DNA from: Acridotheres tristis
Lineage: Eukaryota > Chordata > Aves > Passeriformes > Sturnidae
Assembly (NCBI GenBank): GCA_037013685.1
Contig: CM072886.1
Location: 91,438,422-91,502,421, forward strand
Reading direction: 5' to 3'
Length of the DNA stretch: 64,000 bases
Part shown: piece after piece, positions 37,701-51,137 of the stretch
Layout: each line of letters starts with the position of its first letter
Position numbering within the stretch: the stretch's first letter is position 1
The notes under the pieces: generated by a model
Told to the model about the DNA's origin: nothing
Seen by the model: only the letters and a program-made list of their open reading frames with translations
Database searches by the model: none
Position numbers and translations under genes: made by a program

Positions 37701-40700
37701 CAGCTTACCTACTTGCCCCTGTGTGTCAGGGAAGGTGTCTGCACCTTTTCCATATTTAGTTGAGTAATCTAAAGTTTGCAATCAAGGGCTTAAAAAATTA
37801 TCCATATTGCTAATGCTTTAGGACATGAAAACAACATCTGTAGTATTGTACAGCAGGCTATCTGACCAGTGGAGTGTTGAAAATATGTGCATAACACTAA
37901 GTTTCTCAGGAAGTCTATCCAAGGTAAAGGGAACAAAAAGCACAGTGTGATGAGTCACTAACAAATGTTTTAGCAGAGGTGCACTGCATTATGCCAGCAT
38001 TTTGTTAGTAAGAGCGCTGCATCTTCATTTTGTGCTTATTCTGCAATGTTAGTGGAAAAATATTTCCACTACAGGGGCAGTGAGCATATGTAATGCAAAC
38101 ATTTTGACAGTGAATGTAAACAGCTTTCCTGCATTTTAAACCATTAAATCAAGGACACAAATTTCCATGGTTTTGCAGATTGCAATCTTCGCTGACTATA
38201 GAGAAGATGGTGTTGCATCTGCTTTGTGTTTATAATTGCATGCTATGTTGTGCCACTCTGGCTGAATTTTAATAAATGTGGGGGTTATTAATTGTTATGG
38301 ATGTTGGGGTCTCACTTGTAACTGTGGTGCAGAGATCCAATAATACATTACAGAAAACATGTTTTAAAAGAAATAAACAGCGATTGGGATGACTCAAATA
38401 TTGCTCTTGCTTGCTCATCTGCTAGAAAAGCACAGCATCCTGCCCCCATTTGATTTCTGACTTCTTGCTTTCCAGTTTCAGCTGGTTGACTTAAACTCTA
38501 TATTTTTGGCTTGGTGCATGAACAGGAGCCTCAAGGGAGTACTCTCCATCAGGGTGCTCCATCTAGGTTTCTTATTTTTACTTCTATCATTAGAGAGTAT
38601 GTAGGGTCTGTCCAAAAATGCTTTCCCCAGCTTTCTTCTCCATCTCTCCACCCTGTCCCAAAATAGTTTTGCAGGGAAAATGAAAGTCTTGAGCTGAAAC
38701 AGAAAGCACGTGTCAGGATGGGCCCTGTATGCCAGGGAACAGTGCCCCAGGGAAAGAAGTAGCCACAGACTTGTGGGTCAGGAGGATTTTTGTGGAGCAG
38801 AAAAAGCTAAAATTTGAGTTACCAGCACCAGAGCAAATGATTTGTGAAAGAGGTAATTTGACTCTCTCAGCTTAAAGGAAAAGTTTTCTTTTCTAATAAA
38901 TTATTTCTCCCCTTGGTTAGTAAATCATTTCCCCTTCCTAATACACTTAATTTGCTATTCCTTTTAATTATTGCTTGTCCAGGTGGATCTTAAAGGCTCC
39001 AACTTAAAAGAAGTCTAACCTAACCCTGGCAAAAAGCCACCCCCTGCCACATCATTAACTGAAAGATAATCGTACTCTGTCTTGCCTTAAAATAATACAG
39101 ACAGGATTTAAAATGCTACAGTAAGTGTTTCTCTCAAGGCAATATCTTGCATTAATAGAGAAGACTATGGTGGGGGTTGTGTCAGGCCCATCAGACCCTT
39201 CTTGAATCAAATGACAGTATATTAATATCAGAGTTTGTGTCCCTTGGACAATGTAGTTTCACAGAAATGCAGGGGATGGTATTTCTTAGAGGAAAATTGC
39301 CTTTGCACTGTCATTACCTGGCTTTAACACTAACCTGTTACAATATAGTATTGTAACTCACTTCCCATGGGAAGAAAAGAAATTGGGAACATAGTTTTTA
39401 TGGAAAGAAAGAAGGGTTTTTTCCCTCATTCTGAGCCTAAATGTATTTAGCCATGATTATCTTAAAGCCCTGCTTCTATCTCAGTATATGGCTAGCAAAC
39501 TTGTACATTGGGTTTTATTTCTAAATCAGCTGTGCAGCACTGTAGATAGCATATGATAGCATATGATATGTTCCTTGGATCTTTGTATCCTGGGAGAAGA
39601 AAATGGGAGAGAATGGGTGAAGAGAAAAAGAACAACCAGAGAGAAGCAACTCTCACCTCTTTTTGAGATATGGTTTACAAACTGAGACATCCCAAAATCC
39701 CAGGTTGTCTGATCCCTCTCTGCACACTTCCCACAAAAAACCAACTGGCTCTGTCTGCTGTGGCATACCTAATATGTCTACAGCTTTTACAACACTCTCC
39801 TCCTCAAAGCATTTAATCTTCATGGGAAACAGCCATTGTATTTCCCTTCTCTCCTGAAAATGTGTTTGGGAGCTCAGGTTTGAAAGAGCCTGGCATGCTG
39901 ATTCCCAGAGACACATCAATGGAGCAGCAGTGGAGCAATGGGAGCTCCCAGCCCAGGAGATTGTTTGGCATGCTAAGGCACAGACTGCAGAATGACTCTG
40001 CATTTTAAAAGACCAGTTATTAACTGTCAGAAGAAGAATATGAAGGATAAGGTGTCTTGCAAGATGCAGTTGGAGTTATTCTGATTATACCAGTGCCTTG
40101 GGAGCCTGTGGCCCTAAAGAAAAGCTTTTCAGACAGAGAAAGCAGCTGGTCAGTGTTGTGGAACACCATTGAAGAAGGGAGCAAGCATCCCAGTGCTGGG
40201 GTCTGTGCCGTGCCAGCCTTGTGATGGCAGAGGAAGGGTGACATCGATAAAGGCCAAATTCCTATTTATGTTTTATCAGATTAGGATCAGTCTTACGAAC
40301 TACAAGTCTGCACTCTATGTTATGCCACGTCCAGGGAATCCTTAAATTTTTTTATTCTTACAGCACTGGAAGAATATTATTAATTACTTACAATATGAAA
40401 GAATAGCTATTTGAGCACATGCTTGAGTTAGGAAAAGAAATATGGGAAGTCTTCCTTTTTAAATGTTTATTAGGATCCTCTATTTCTCTTGCATTTAGGT
40501 ACATAATTTTAGAAGACCAGTATTTTGGTCAATTGTTATGGTAAGCTATAATTTTGTCTGCCTGTCCTTACTAATTCACTTTTTTTTTTTAAATAGCCAG
40601 CTAACCAGCCTCATGTAGAAGTTTCTTTACTCACCAGATTTAGTGATATTAAGCTTGGCTTCAACCCTTATTTTTTATTCCAGCTTTCAAATCCTGCATG

Positions 40701-40857
40701 TGAATGAGATTTAAATTTGACTTAATGAAAAATTCGTCTCCTGTGTTAACCAAAATTGTCTAAGAAATTAATAATAAGAAGTACAATTATGCAGTTTTCA
40801 TGAGAAGGGAAGTGAAAATCAATTCCTAAACGTGGCAGGGCTCAGTGGCAGTAGCAC

Positions 40858-40863
<6 letters not shown>

Positions 40864-40905
<42 letters not shown>
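40864..40905. repeat. (AT)21 microsatellite
   Basis: Twenty-one uninterrupted AT units. The tract is self-complementary and can extrude as a cruciform. Perfect copies of this length usually vary in length between individuals. Confidence 0.95.
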
Positions 40906-40911
<6 letters not shown>

Positions 40912-42276
40912 CTGTCACTATATCCACTTAATGGACTAAGCTGAGATGATAAGACCCTTTCCAGATGGCTTTTGTGTTCCAGCTATTCTCAGTTGCAGAA
41001 GTTGCTTTGGAAGAACAACTGCAGCCAGCGTGAGCTGCATGTATTGATGACCAGCCTGGCACCACATCACACCCAGAGCCCAGAGTACAGCACAGACCAC
41101 TGAATCATAGAAAGGTTTGGGTTGGAAGAGGGCCTGGAATATCATCTAGTTCCATCACTCAGAGGATCATGGAATTTGGGCAAAACACTGTATTTCTGCA
41201 ATTGCCTTTCCAGGAAACAGAGGGAAGACAAAACAATAATTCATCATTCAAAGTGAATAATTCATCATTCTTCAAATAAAAATGTCCTCTACAGGTTACT
41301 TATATAGGATTTAGCTGGACTCATTGGTGTATGGTTAGCTCAGTGCATGCTTCTGCCTGGCACTGTTCACTGACCCCAAAACTAAACAGATCTCCTCGCT
41401 GGGACAGTGTTCACTGATCAGGGAGTCATTATAAGGTGCCATAAATGTGGCAGAATACTATCATTCTGGAATCTGCTTGACGCTTCTGAAAGGTAGATGA
41501 CCTCTGTTATAAAATAGGAGTATTACACAAAAGTTAACACATTTATCCTTAAAATATGATGAAATATATGAAATTAATCTATGAAATTAAATCTTTCATT
41601 TTCATGTGTACTACAATGGGATTGTTCCACTTGTGGGTCTTGAGGCAGGAATATGCCCAGTCCAGCAACACACTATGACCTCTTAAAGCATCGCTGTACT
41701 CTTCTTGCTACATCCATCCTCCTTCTTCAGATCTGCCATAATGTCATAGACCCCTCCTGTCAAACTCCTGTCAGGACCCTTCCAGCATCTGCCTATTGCA
41801 GCACCACTGTTTCACTTGCCTCTGCAAGGAAATGCAGCACCATTGTCCCTAAGGCCACAGAACAGAAGGGGAAAGAGAAAGTGATGGCAGGGGTCAGGGC
41901 TGGGTGTGGGATTGTTTGCCTTCTCCATTGCTCCCTGATTGTTCTTGCACCTGGCAGGGCTGATAGAGCAGGACAGCCAGCACCTGGTGGTTCAGGCTTG
42001 GCTATCTTGGAAGCAAAAAGCTGGGCAGCCCCTGTGGGTTCTTTTTTATTTTCCTGGTGAATAATCTGGAGGCCTGGAAACCGTCTGGATGAGGCTTACA
42101 AGACCAGGGTGGCTCACAGCACTCAGGTGGGAGGAAGAGCCTTTGTGGTTTTCACTGGTGATGAGCAGGTGGCAGAGGTGCACTGCAGCCAGAGCCTAGA
42201 GGAAAAGTCCCTGCCCTTAGGGCATTTAATCAGGGTCCCTCACTCCCATCCCGTTGTTTTTGTACATATATATGTA
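40906..42276. other. unique stretch between two microsatellites
   Basis: Apart from the CR1 tail remnant this holds a short direct repeat of AATAATTCATCATTC at about 41235-41271. A G+C-richer block at 41640-42260 has a 135-codon frame (41653-42060). That frame's translation has no recognisable domain, and I see no gene. Confidence 0.5.
41102..41160 (-). mobile_element. CR1 3' tail remnant, reverse orientation
   Basis: GAATCATAGAAAGGTTTGGG, then TTGGAAGAGGGCCTGGAATATCATC and TAGTTCCA match the reverse complement of the CR1 3' terminus. Only the last 55-60 bp of the element are present, an extreme 5' truncation. It lies about 200 bp from the (AT)21 tract. Confidence 0.85.
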
Positions 42277-42366
42277 AAGAGAAGAGAAGAGAAGAGAAGA
42301 GAAGAGAAGAGAAGAGAAGAGAAGAGAAGAGAAGAGAAGAGAAGAGAAGAGAAGAGAAGAGAAGAG
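42277..42366. repeat. (AAGAG)18 pentanucleotide microsatellite
   Basis: Eighteen perfect AAGAG units fill exactly 90 bp, followed by a short A run. One strand is pure purine and the other pure pyrimidine. The unit contains no stop in any frame, so both strands show artificial open frames across it (KRREE repeats on plus, Leu-Phe-Ser-rich on minus). These are not genes. Perfection over 18 units implies recent expansion. Confidence 0.97.
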
Positions 42367-45300
42367 AAAAAAAATATCCCAGGAACCAACACTTGAGGAG
42401 CTCAGCATCAAATGACACAGTACTAACCCCTGAGAGACCCAAATTGTATTTGTTCTCTTCTTCATGTGGGCTGGGAAAAGGGATCAGGGCCCCACAGACC
42501 AATGTCCCTTACTGCTCCCAAAACCATCTGGAAGCGCCCAGAACCTTACTGGGCTCAGTCTCCTGATCCATCCTGCTGATCTGAAACTAAATACCAGGTG
42601 GGGACCACAGCTCATGCACCTCAACAAAAAACAAAAAAAGCCCCTGCCATCATCACCCAAAGTAGAGTAAGAGCATTTGGCTTGAAGCAACCCCCCAGAG
42701 GCCACAAAGAAATCCTTGCCCCTCTTTCTCCCCTTCTCATCTATTGGGGACCCTGAAGGGGTGGTGGAGAGCTGTGAGTGACCCCCAGCAAGCCAGTGGC
42801 TGGGTTTTAAGGGAGAGAGGCTGGGGAATTGGGTGTCTAGGGTGGGAGCCTCCTGAGGCAGCCCTTGCAGCCCCCCAAGCCTGCTGCTCATCCCGTCCTC
42901 CCACCTGGCTCAGAGAAATGAAGAACCCACGGCAGGACAGCCTGGGTAAAATAACACGACCAGCTGACCACCAAAATCCTTTTGCTTAATCCAAAGCACA
43001 GCTGGGCACTCCCTTACTCGCAGGGTAGCTGCCACAGCTGCCACTGTAACACAAAAAATCCCGAATTTCATCCTTTCTCAGCTCTGCTAAAACAGAGCCC
43101 TTCGCTGCTAGTTCTGTCCTTGTTCCCTACCTTTAAAATACATGTTCACAAGGTAAAGGGAAAAAGTGAAAATATAAGCCAGCCTCGGACTTTTCTGCTC
43201 TGAGGCTCTTTAGGGTTTCCAAAGTTCACAATTTCCTTGAGGAGAATAATACTTAATGTGTCAAAAAATGCCAGGCCTCCTGGCTTGGAGCAGGACTGAG
43301 TTCACTTGCTAGCTGTGTCAGGATTTGTCTACCAATTAAACCTCTCCTAATGAGAAATAAACCATTCATTAACGAGTAAACATCTGTTGAGAATATGGTG
43401 TCCTCCTTCCTTCTAAAAACCAGCATCATAGGAATAGCTATTTTTAATGCTGGTCGTTTTCAGCTGCAATAAAAAGTCCTCCTTTTTTTTGCAGTATTTA
43501 AAGAATTGATGTTTGCATAACAAATTAAAGAAACTCAGACTGGGAATGCACACATCTGCAGGATGTCCTCGAGGCACTAACCTTACCCAAGAACACAAAG
43601 TCCTTGTTATGATATGCAAACTAATGAATCAGCTGAAGGAAGCATTTATATTTTGACAGTGTTTTAACTTTCTCTGCCTCAAATTAGCTGTGACTGTGGT
43701 TGTGACTCTGTAAGATTCTGTGAGCTTTCCAGCTAAAATTAGTCTTTCTACTTCTAGTAGTTATCACAGAGGAAATAATTTGCTGGAAAAGCAGTAATTG
43801 ATCTGAAGTTACCCCTTGCACATTTTGATATTTGGAGAAAACATGTTGCAGATCATAACTGTGTTTTTGCACTTTTGCCTGGGATGTGGTAAACTTACAC
43901 TGGTCTCAGCTTGTTTAAACATAAAATTAAACTATGGTCAAGTAGCAGCACTGACTATGTGTGGATAGACACTCACACAACATGGATTTTTTAATATTAC
44001 TCCATGAACTGCTGAAGTGTCTTCATATCTGAAACATTCCATTTGCTGTGGCTTATTATCTTTTATTAAAGTGATGCCTTGTTGGTTGACATTGTTCTGC
44101 CAGAGCGAATTTTTAAGAGCCCTGAAAGTCAATTTATTGGCATTTTTGACTAATATTTGTTAACGTCTGTATAAGGCATTTTGTGCAGTGCTTCCTTCTA
44201 GCATCTTTTATTTTCCAAACATCAAGGTCCTTCTTTCTTCTGCCTGGTTCTCTGCTCCAGAATTAGTTTAAAAACCATTTAATTGGTAATAAATAGCTCT
44301 CCTAGTTTGTTGGGGTTTAGGTTTGGTTCGGTTTACTTTTTTGTTTTTACATAACTTGGGCTTTGACATTGGTTTGCCAAACTCAAAGCTTTAGTCCTGA
44401 TCAGGTTGGAGGAAAAAGGTATTATGGCTTGTATCACATGGGAGTTCAGATTTGAGCTTGTGCTGCAGTTGTCCTGGCTGTCTCCAACACGCAGAAATAT
44501 TGAGTTGTAGTATGCTTTGTGAAAACATGTCTGCAGCACACTCCCAGGTGTGATTTTATTGCAGCTGCCTGAGACACAAGTTCTTTGCTGTTTTGGTATC
44601 TATGCTCTCTGGCACAATGACCCGAGAGCCAAAAGCTGTGCTGCAGTGATGCAGCCCTCCGGAGTCAGGGGGGGCTTGTTTGTATTGCAGCACAAACACA
44701 GGGGGCTGGTACCCCCACTCTGGGAAGGGGAACGTGCCCTGGGCCATTTCTGTGTGTAATGCTCATGCAAAACTCTCATCTAGCCATGCTGGAGATATTA
44801 TTTAAAAGAACAGTCTGTATTCTTATTCAAAGTACACAAACACTGCTGACAAGGTCAGTGTCTAGAAGGATTAGCTGGCATGTAAAGGCCAATCATGTAA
44901 ATAAAGCTCCTCAGGAGTTACATTAACTTGCCTTGTAGTACATAGATTTATTTAGTACCTTTTTTCATCTCTTTATTTTGCAAGTTAGCCTTTTTATTTG
45001 CTTATGCTGTCTCTCACTTCTTATCTTTCCTTCCCCTTCTCTTTCCTTCTGTAGTGTGCTGGCAGGTGATATTTCTAAGTGACATTCTTCCACCTTGTTT
45101 ATATGTGTTTCTCTTACTCATTGCTTGAGCATATGGTGAAAAAAGGAGGTGGCCCTTTTCAAGTTTGCATATCCAATAACTGAGGTGTGGTACATTTGCA
45201 AAACACTGCCGTGAGATTAGATGATGAGCATCTTTACACATCCACATGCACACACACATTGTTCTGCCTCTGAAAAGGTACCTTACCTATAAAATTACTT

Positions 45301-48300
45301 GTTTCTTAAAAAAACCATGGAATTATTGCTGAGGATTACAATGTTTCAGAACAGGATATGACTATAGTATGCAGCTACTCTTTGGTCATTTCTTTGCTTA
45401 AATAATTCAGGTCATAAGCTCGCAGCTCCAATCACTGCAGTGGAATCTTTTACTTAAAAAGTAAAAATAAATAATAGATAAAAGTCACTTCTCATCCATT
45501 ATAAACTTCTTTTTTTCTCTGTTTTCCAGTGTATTTTTTCTAAACTTGAAGACTTTAGAAACACGACACCTAGACAGCTCTGGTTGTTCAGAAGCAGAGA
45601 TAAGAGCCCTCATATATTTTTTTTCTCTGTACACTTTACACTACTTTTATACCTTTGAAAGTCTGTGTTGTTGTAAGTGCCAACACCGTCTTCACTCATC
45701 CATTTTTCACTTCATCTAAGTTTCCTCTGCACTTAGGAGGCTCTTCACCTGCTGCTGCTGGGACACATCCCCATTCCCAGATCTCCTGTGCCATTGCTAC
45801 AAGCACTGCTCTTGCTCCTTGGGGCTGGCCCCATTCTGGCTCTGATCCACTCCTGCAGTACAGCACTAACCACTGTTGCTTTGTTTTGTAGAGTGACAAT
45901 CTTTGCAAGCATGAAGTGTCTTCCCTCCCTACTTGGTTGTTTCTGCTTTTCCCTCATTTCTTCCTGGGTAGCAGCCACAACATGCAAGGTTTGTGACACA
46001 GAAAAAGTTCCAGCCTCAGAGAACCTGCCATATCACATTATTCCTATTCCAATTGTTATTTAATCACACCGGATAATTTTTGTACTCACCTCTCTCTTTC
46101 TAACCTGTTTCACTGCATAACACACCCTATGGCTTCTGTTGCTGTATTTGAAAGAGGATATATCTAAAATAAATCAAATAGCCGTCTGATTAATAAAACA
46201 TATATATAATAAAAAACTGTATAAAATCTCCATTCTTTCCCATCCTATCGTGTTATGCTACTTATAGCCAGTGTTTGCAGTTTAGTTGCCTTACACTGAT
46301 TCTTGAAATGTATATTTAAGCATATAAATAAGCAGCATACCAAAGAGAAAGCTCAACGTCTACAGTTTTGTGGGTATCTAGAAGATCCTCAGATCAAACC
46401 TTAGTAGTGCCTTTTTTTTTTATTTTAACAACAAGATTTGGTGCCAGACTAGGCATTTCCAACTCCATCTGTCCAAAACCCGTGAATCAACAAAATACAG
46501 AGATTAGTTTAAGAATTTTGATATTAAAACCAACTTGAACAAGAGCTAGTTCTGTTTCCCATAATGTGTTTTGTTTGCTGATGCTGCACTCTATAAAGTT
46601 CCATTTCAAGACTTCTTTTCTTTGCAACCAGTATGGATAGCAAATGCCTATACTGCCAAATGAGAGCTTCACAGTGCCATGTGAATTCAAGAACTGTGGT
46701 TTTTATTATTTTATCGTGTTTGTTGGTAATACTTAAGGCTCCTCCCAGAGATGGTAACAAAGGATTTAACTTTTGAAAATTTTAGCATCTGCATCTGATT
46801 ACATCTTTTTAAGGGCTTCTTATGGGTCTGAACTTTGAAATAGCTCCATATTACTTAGAACTATGAATCTGCTGAAATAAGGCTCTGGGTCTAATCCTAC
46901 TTGTACGACACAGGTCTTGTGTTTCACAAAAGCAGTGTCATAGAAATATGAGGTTTGAGGAGACGCTCTTAGCCTATAAATTAGGTTCTTGGCTATAAGG
47001 TTTCATCTTTAGCTTACTAGGTGAGAGGTTTTTGGTGTCACTTTCATTTGTGCAGAATTTAGATCTATTCTGTTTCCTGGTGGGATTATAATTTTTTCCT
47101 TTATTCTCTGGTATGTGTGACCCTATGCAACTGTTAAGTCTGTGCAAATCAACATGGACTAAAAGTTTGTCTTCCTCAGCACTTGATACACTTCAGTGTG
47201 TAGTGTCATCTTCAGGGAATGAAATTGCTGAAACTCTAAGCTGCTTTACATTTATTTTGCTTTAAGACATTACTTCAGTCCTTGTCATGTAAATTCAGAT
47301 GCTTCCTGAATAGTAGAAGTAGTTTAGATGCTTGTATTTCAGAAAGGATATTCTCTTTAAAGATAAAACCCAAAGCAATCTCTTAGAAAATCTCAGGGTT
47401 CTGCTTCCCTCCCCTTCAGCTATTCTAGCTCCCTTACCCTACAACTCTTCCTTCTGCCACTGTTCCCAGGAATATATTGCAAAGGTTGCAAAATGCAGGA
47501 ATTCAACCTGTACCATTATAATCAATATGAATTGTCATTAGTGATGTTTATGAAAACTTATGTTTTACTAAAAATGCTGGCTTAGACACTCCTGTTTCCC
47601 CTTCCCCATCATTTGCTGCATTTGAGGGGAAAAACACCCAGTGGAAATAGGTAAAATCTGTATACTTATTTATATCTTTTTTGTTATCATTCACTTGTAT
47701 TTCATGCATCCATTTTTCTTCGTTTATTTTGTTTTGTTTATTTATACATATAATATACAATTTCTTTACTGTGACATTTGAAACCTGGATTAGCTGGTTG
47801 ATCTCTGTGGCCACGCAGCCTGGCAAACTGAAAGAGCAGCAAAGAGACAGTAATTAAAACCTGGGAGGAGGGCCTCTTAAGTACTGCAGCTGGAAGAGCA
47901 ACCATGCAGTTGTGACTTCAGTGTGTGGTTCCATGGTTTACATTTTATTTGACTGGGAAGGAGACTAAAGATGTTGCCAGTCCCAGTTTTCCCATAAGCT
48001 CCTGCTCTTGAATTGCTGTTTATCTCTTTCTGATATGTGCCAGTAAAACTGTGAGACTGTGCTATAAAATGGTCAAGGAAATGAGAGAACATGAGGGTTT
48101 TAGAGGCTAATTTTTCATGATGAGTTTACAGTGCAGCCTCCCAGACAGTTGTATCAGCACAATTCAGGGTGACAGCGAACTGTGGTGTGGGGGATGCGTG
48201 AGAGATCCAGCAGATGATCCTGGAAGGCAGTTTACAGCCAAAGAAAATGTACCCAGACCCACAAGAGTCCCTGGCCCAGGTGAATTTGAACCAGGCATCA

Positions 48301-51137
48301 TGTACCTTTAATGCATGAAATTCATTGGTATTAAAAAGTATCTATTTCTGTAAAGCAGTTAATTAAACTAGTCCTATTTAACTGGTTATGTAAAATAGCT
48401 AACCCATCATTTAAACTTCTGGTTGCACATTAAAGGCACTCCTTTATAAGAGACACATAAAAAATATTTCAGTGGCACCACTCAGTATTGCTAATTTTTC
48501 ACAAGCGACAGGGAATTTGAGATGTAGAATTCCTATTTATTTCCAATGGAATGTAGGCCCCCAAGTCATGTAGGCTCCTTCAAAAATTTTTACCCTTTAT
48601 TATTTTCTTTGGGAAAGTTAAAAAGCCCACACGCCACCAGCAGTTGTTTAAAGAGAATGCTTACTGTGTTGGGTGCTTAGTCATAAGGATTTAGCATTAG
48701 AAGCCTTCCTGTGTCTCTGTGTGTGTGTGTGGCTTTACCACACATAAATTATCCAGCTTTCCTTTTTCCTCCTACGTGCAGAAAAACATACGGATATTCA
48801 AAAGACGAGCAAATCATCCAAAACACAAACCCGTGCCTTTTATTCCCACTTCAGATTTAGCTTGCAAGATAGCTACAGAACCAGTCCCAGTAAAAGAACT
48901 GCTTTACACAAAGCAAAAGAAAAGTACAGCTAAAAACTATTGAGCTGTAAAAGCAGTGGGGCTACAACTCTTTAACATTCAAGCAACTATCTCTAGAAGG
49001 GAAGCAGATTATGCGGTATCATATTGCAAAAAGGCTGTTCGACCCTGTTGCACTTACTCAGAGCTACATATTTACTTTTGTCACTGTATAGCAGCGATTG
49101 CATTATATCCTTCCTGCCAGGACACTAGGAGAAACAGAAGGTTAAGTGTAAACGGGGGAGGGGAAAAGAAGGAGGGAGCAGCAGCAGGAAAAAGTCTAAA
49201 AAGGGAGAAAAGAGCAGCTGAAGAGAAAAGAAAAAAGTTCCTCATCAAGGCAGGAAAAGATCCTAAAGAAACAGAGAGAAACAGATCGAGCACTGCACAG
49301 ATGGGATTACTAATGCAATTGTATTTCACCCCTGATATGACTGAAACCTAGATATTTTGGTCATAAGAAAATAGATCCATTTTATTAAGTGTACATAAAA
49401 GTGGGAGGCACAGAGTCTGGCAACAGCATAGCCTAAAGGAATTTCCATGATTTGTGCCATGAATGCTGAATGGGAGACTTGTAAAAAGCACCTTTTTCTC
49501 AAGGATAGCTTGCTGGAATTTGTAAATATAGCCAAAAAAACAACAGACCAACCCTGAAGTAAAATGGTACAAAGTGATGAAAATACCAAGGGCCCTTTCA
49601 CCAGATATAAAAACCTGCAAACAAACATCTTTTCTTGAGGGGAGCTCAAGCAATCCAGAGGTCACTTGGACTTACGGGTTTGGGGAGTGGGGGTCTCAAC
49701 ACTTTGGTGAGTAGCAGAAATGGCAGAAGAGAATGAAGTCTGTGTTGGAGTGTGAAGAACAGAGACCAAATCTCGACAGGTCTGGTTTCATAGTTCAAAG
49801 TTTCCAGAAATCAAGCTGTCAGGGGCAGGGGCTGTTGGGGGAACAGGTCTGACAGAAGGCATCCAAACTGGGTTCCTTGCAGTCACTGCCACTTTTGCCA
49901 AGGCAGGTCATGGCATCTTTCTGGTAATTTCAGAGTACATCAGATCAGATACTGTCAGCAGGTTTGACAACTAGACCTCTTGTATTTCATTCATTTTATG
50001 GAGGACTCACCATCCTAATATACCCTGGCCATCACTCTCTTCTTGAGGTGCTTTTACAATGCTGTTCTTTAGCTTCTCTCAGTGTTCCAGTCAAAGGGTC
50101 AGCCTGATCAGTGGGAGAGGTGGTTGCCTTGCAGCCAGCATGGTCCCATGTGTGTCAGGGCTCCAGCCAAAGGCACCTGGCCCTGTTTCCATCCTCCTGT
50201 GAGGCTCATCTGTTGTCAAGCACTCAGCCATAGCCCAGCACACAGCTCTGCAGGGCAGGGGTGCGCTCCATCTCCTCACACAGTCCCTTGGGCCAGCCCT
50301 CTTGCCTCTCCTATTGTGTGTGCTCATGCCAGAGGTCTGGACAATGTAAAAACTATTTTCCTTTTGCTGCAGAAAGAGCTAGAAGGAATATTCAACTCAT
50401 TAACAGAATGTCTTGGCTTGAGTAGAAGTGGCATTTTTCTCAAAAATGTGTTAGCTAACTCATTTTAACTACTATATTATATATTCTGGTGCAGGCTTAG
50501 CAAGTAATGTTTTAATATGTCTTATGAAGTGTACATGAGTCCTAGCAGTGAGCCAACTAAGCCATATTAAAGTACAATTTATCCTGCTGATAACAGGAAT
50601 CTAAAACCTGTTGGTTAACACACCTGAGAAAAGAGAAAGAAAACAAAACTCCCTTTATTCCCATCCACCAGCAGCTCTAGCGCTGAAGTAGGTTTGTGGA
50701 TCTCAAGATGGTTTCAACATGGGAAACAGTGACAGGCAGCCAAATGGGTACATTAAGTTAAAACTGCCTCTAAAAATATTGGTTTATAACAGCACAGAAG
50801 CCTTTTGAGTCAGGCTCTTCCAAATTAGCTGTATGAAAGGATTGGGAATCTCCACTAAGTTGATGGGATATGCTTTAAAAAAAGCCCCTGGACTCTTGCT
50901 AGACTTTGATGGGAAGCATGAGTCCATAATAATCCAGAGGGTACTGAGCTGACGAAGAGGAGAGAGACAGAGTCGTACTGATTTGACAGTGAAAATAAAA
51001 ATAACTCCACTGAACCCAGCCAAATTTTGTCCAGGACTAAATGAAGAATAGCATCCTGGAGCTGTAGTGCTAGAATCAGTTGGATAACTAGAACTTGCAC
51101 CATCTCTGCAAGACAAATATTAACTGGAGAAAGAAAC
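42367..51137. other. unique non-coding stretch
   Basis: No gene is recognised. A G+C-richer block at 42440-42960 has few CpG. A GGGGG-CTGGTA-CCCCC stem lies at 44701-44716, and a short (TG)7 at 48718-48731. An acceptor-like site at 48760-48781 leads into a 54-codon frame ending at 48943. A purine-rich segment at 49150-49245 lies within a GTG-opened 131-codon frame. The mixed sequence at 43310-43640, with an octamer-like ATGCAAA near 43614, could be a conserved non-coding block, but nothing here proves it. Confidence 0.5.

Larger units (their letters stand above)
32312..40863. other. unique non-coding stretch
   Basis: No gene or dispersed repeat is recognised. Apart from the GT microsatellite and the 34700 hairpin, it holds a smaller perfect 8-bp inverted repeat at 35260-35281 (AACATTCC / GGAATGTT). 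It also has a tandem GATAGCATAT duplication at 39545-39564 and T10-T11 runs at 36781 and 40580. Sequence around 37900-38290 is free of low-complexity repeats and might be a conserved non-coding element, which cannot be tested here. Confidence 0.5.

Noticed and set aside
42109..42502. Open frames on both strands with KRREE or Leu-Phe-Ser repeats
   Set aside because: They are produced by the (AAGAG)18 microsatellite, whose unit contains no stop in any frame.
44701..44716. GGGGG-CTGGTA-CCCCC stem with nearby G runs as a G-quadruplex or terminator
   Set aside because: The G runs are separated by loops too long for a stable quadruplex, and intrinsic terminators of this kind are bacterial.
46925..46985. 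Possible CR1 tail (GTCATAGAAATATGAGGTTT)
   Set aside because: Only a few bases fit the CR1 terminus and the adjoining segment does not match.
48265..48300. Minus-strand GGTTCAAATTC resembling a tRNA B box
   Set aside because: No A box at the proper distance upstream and no cloverleaf can be drawn.
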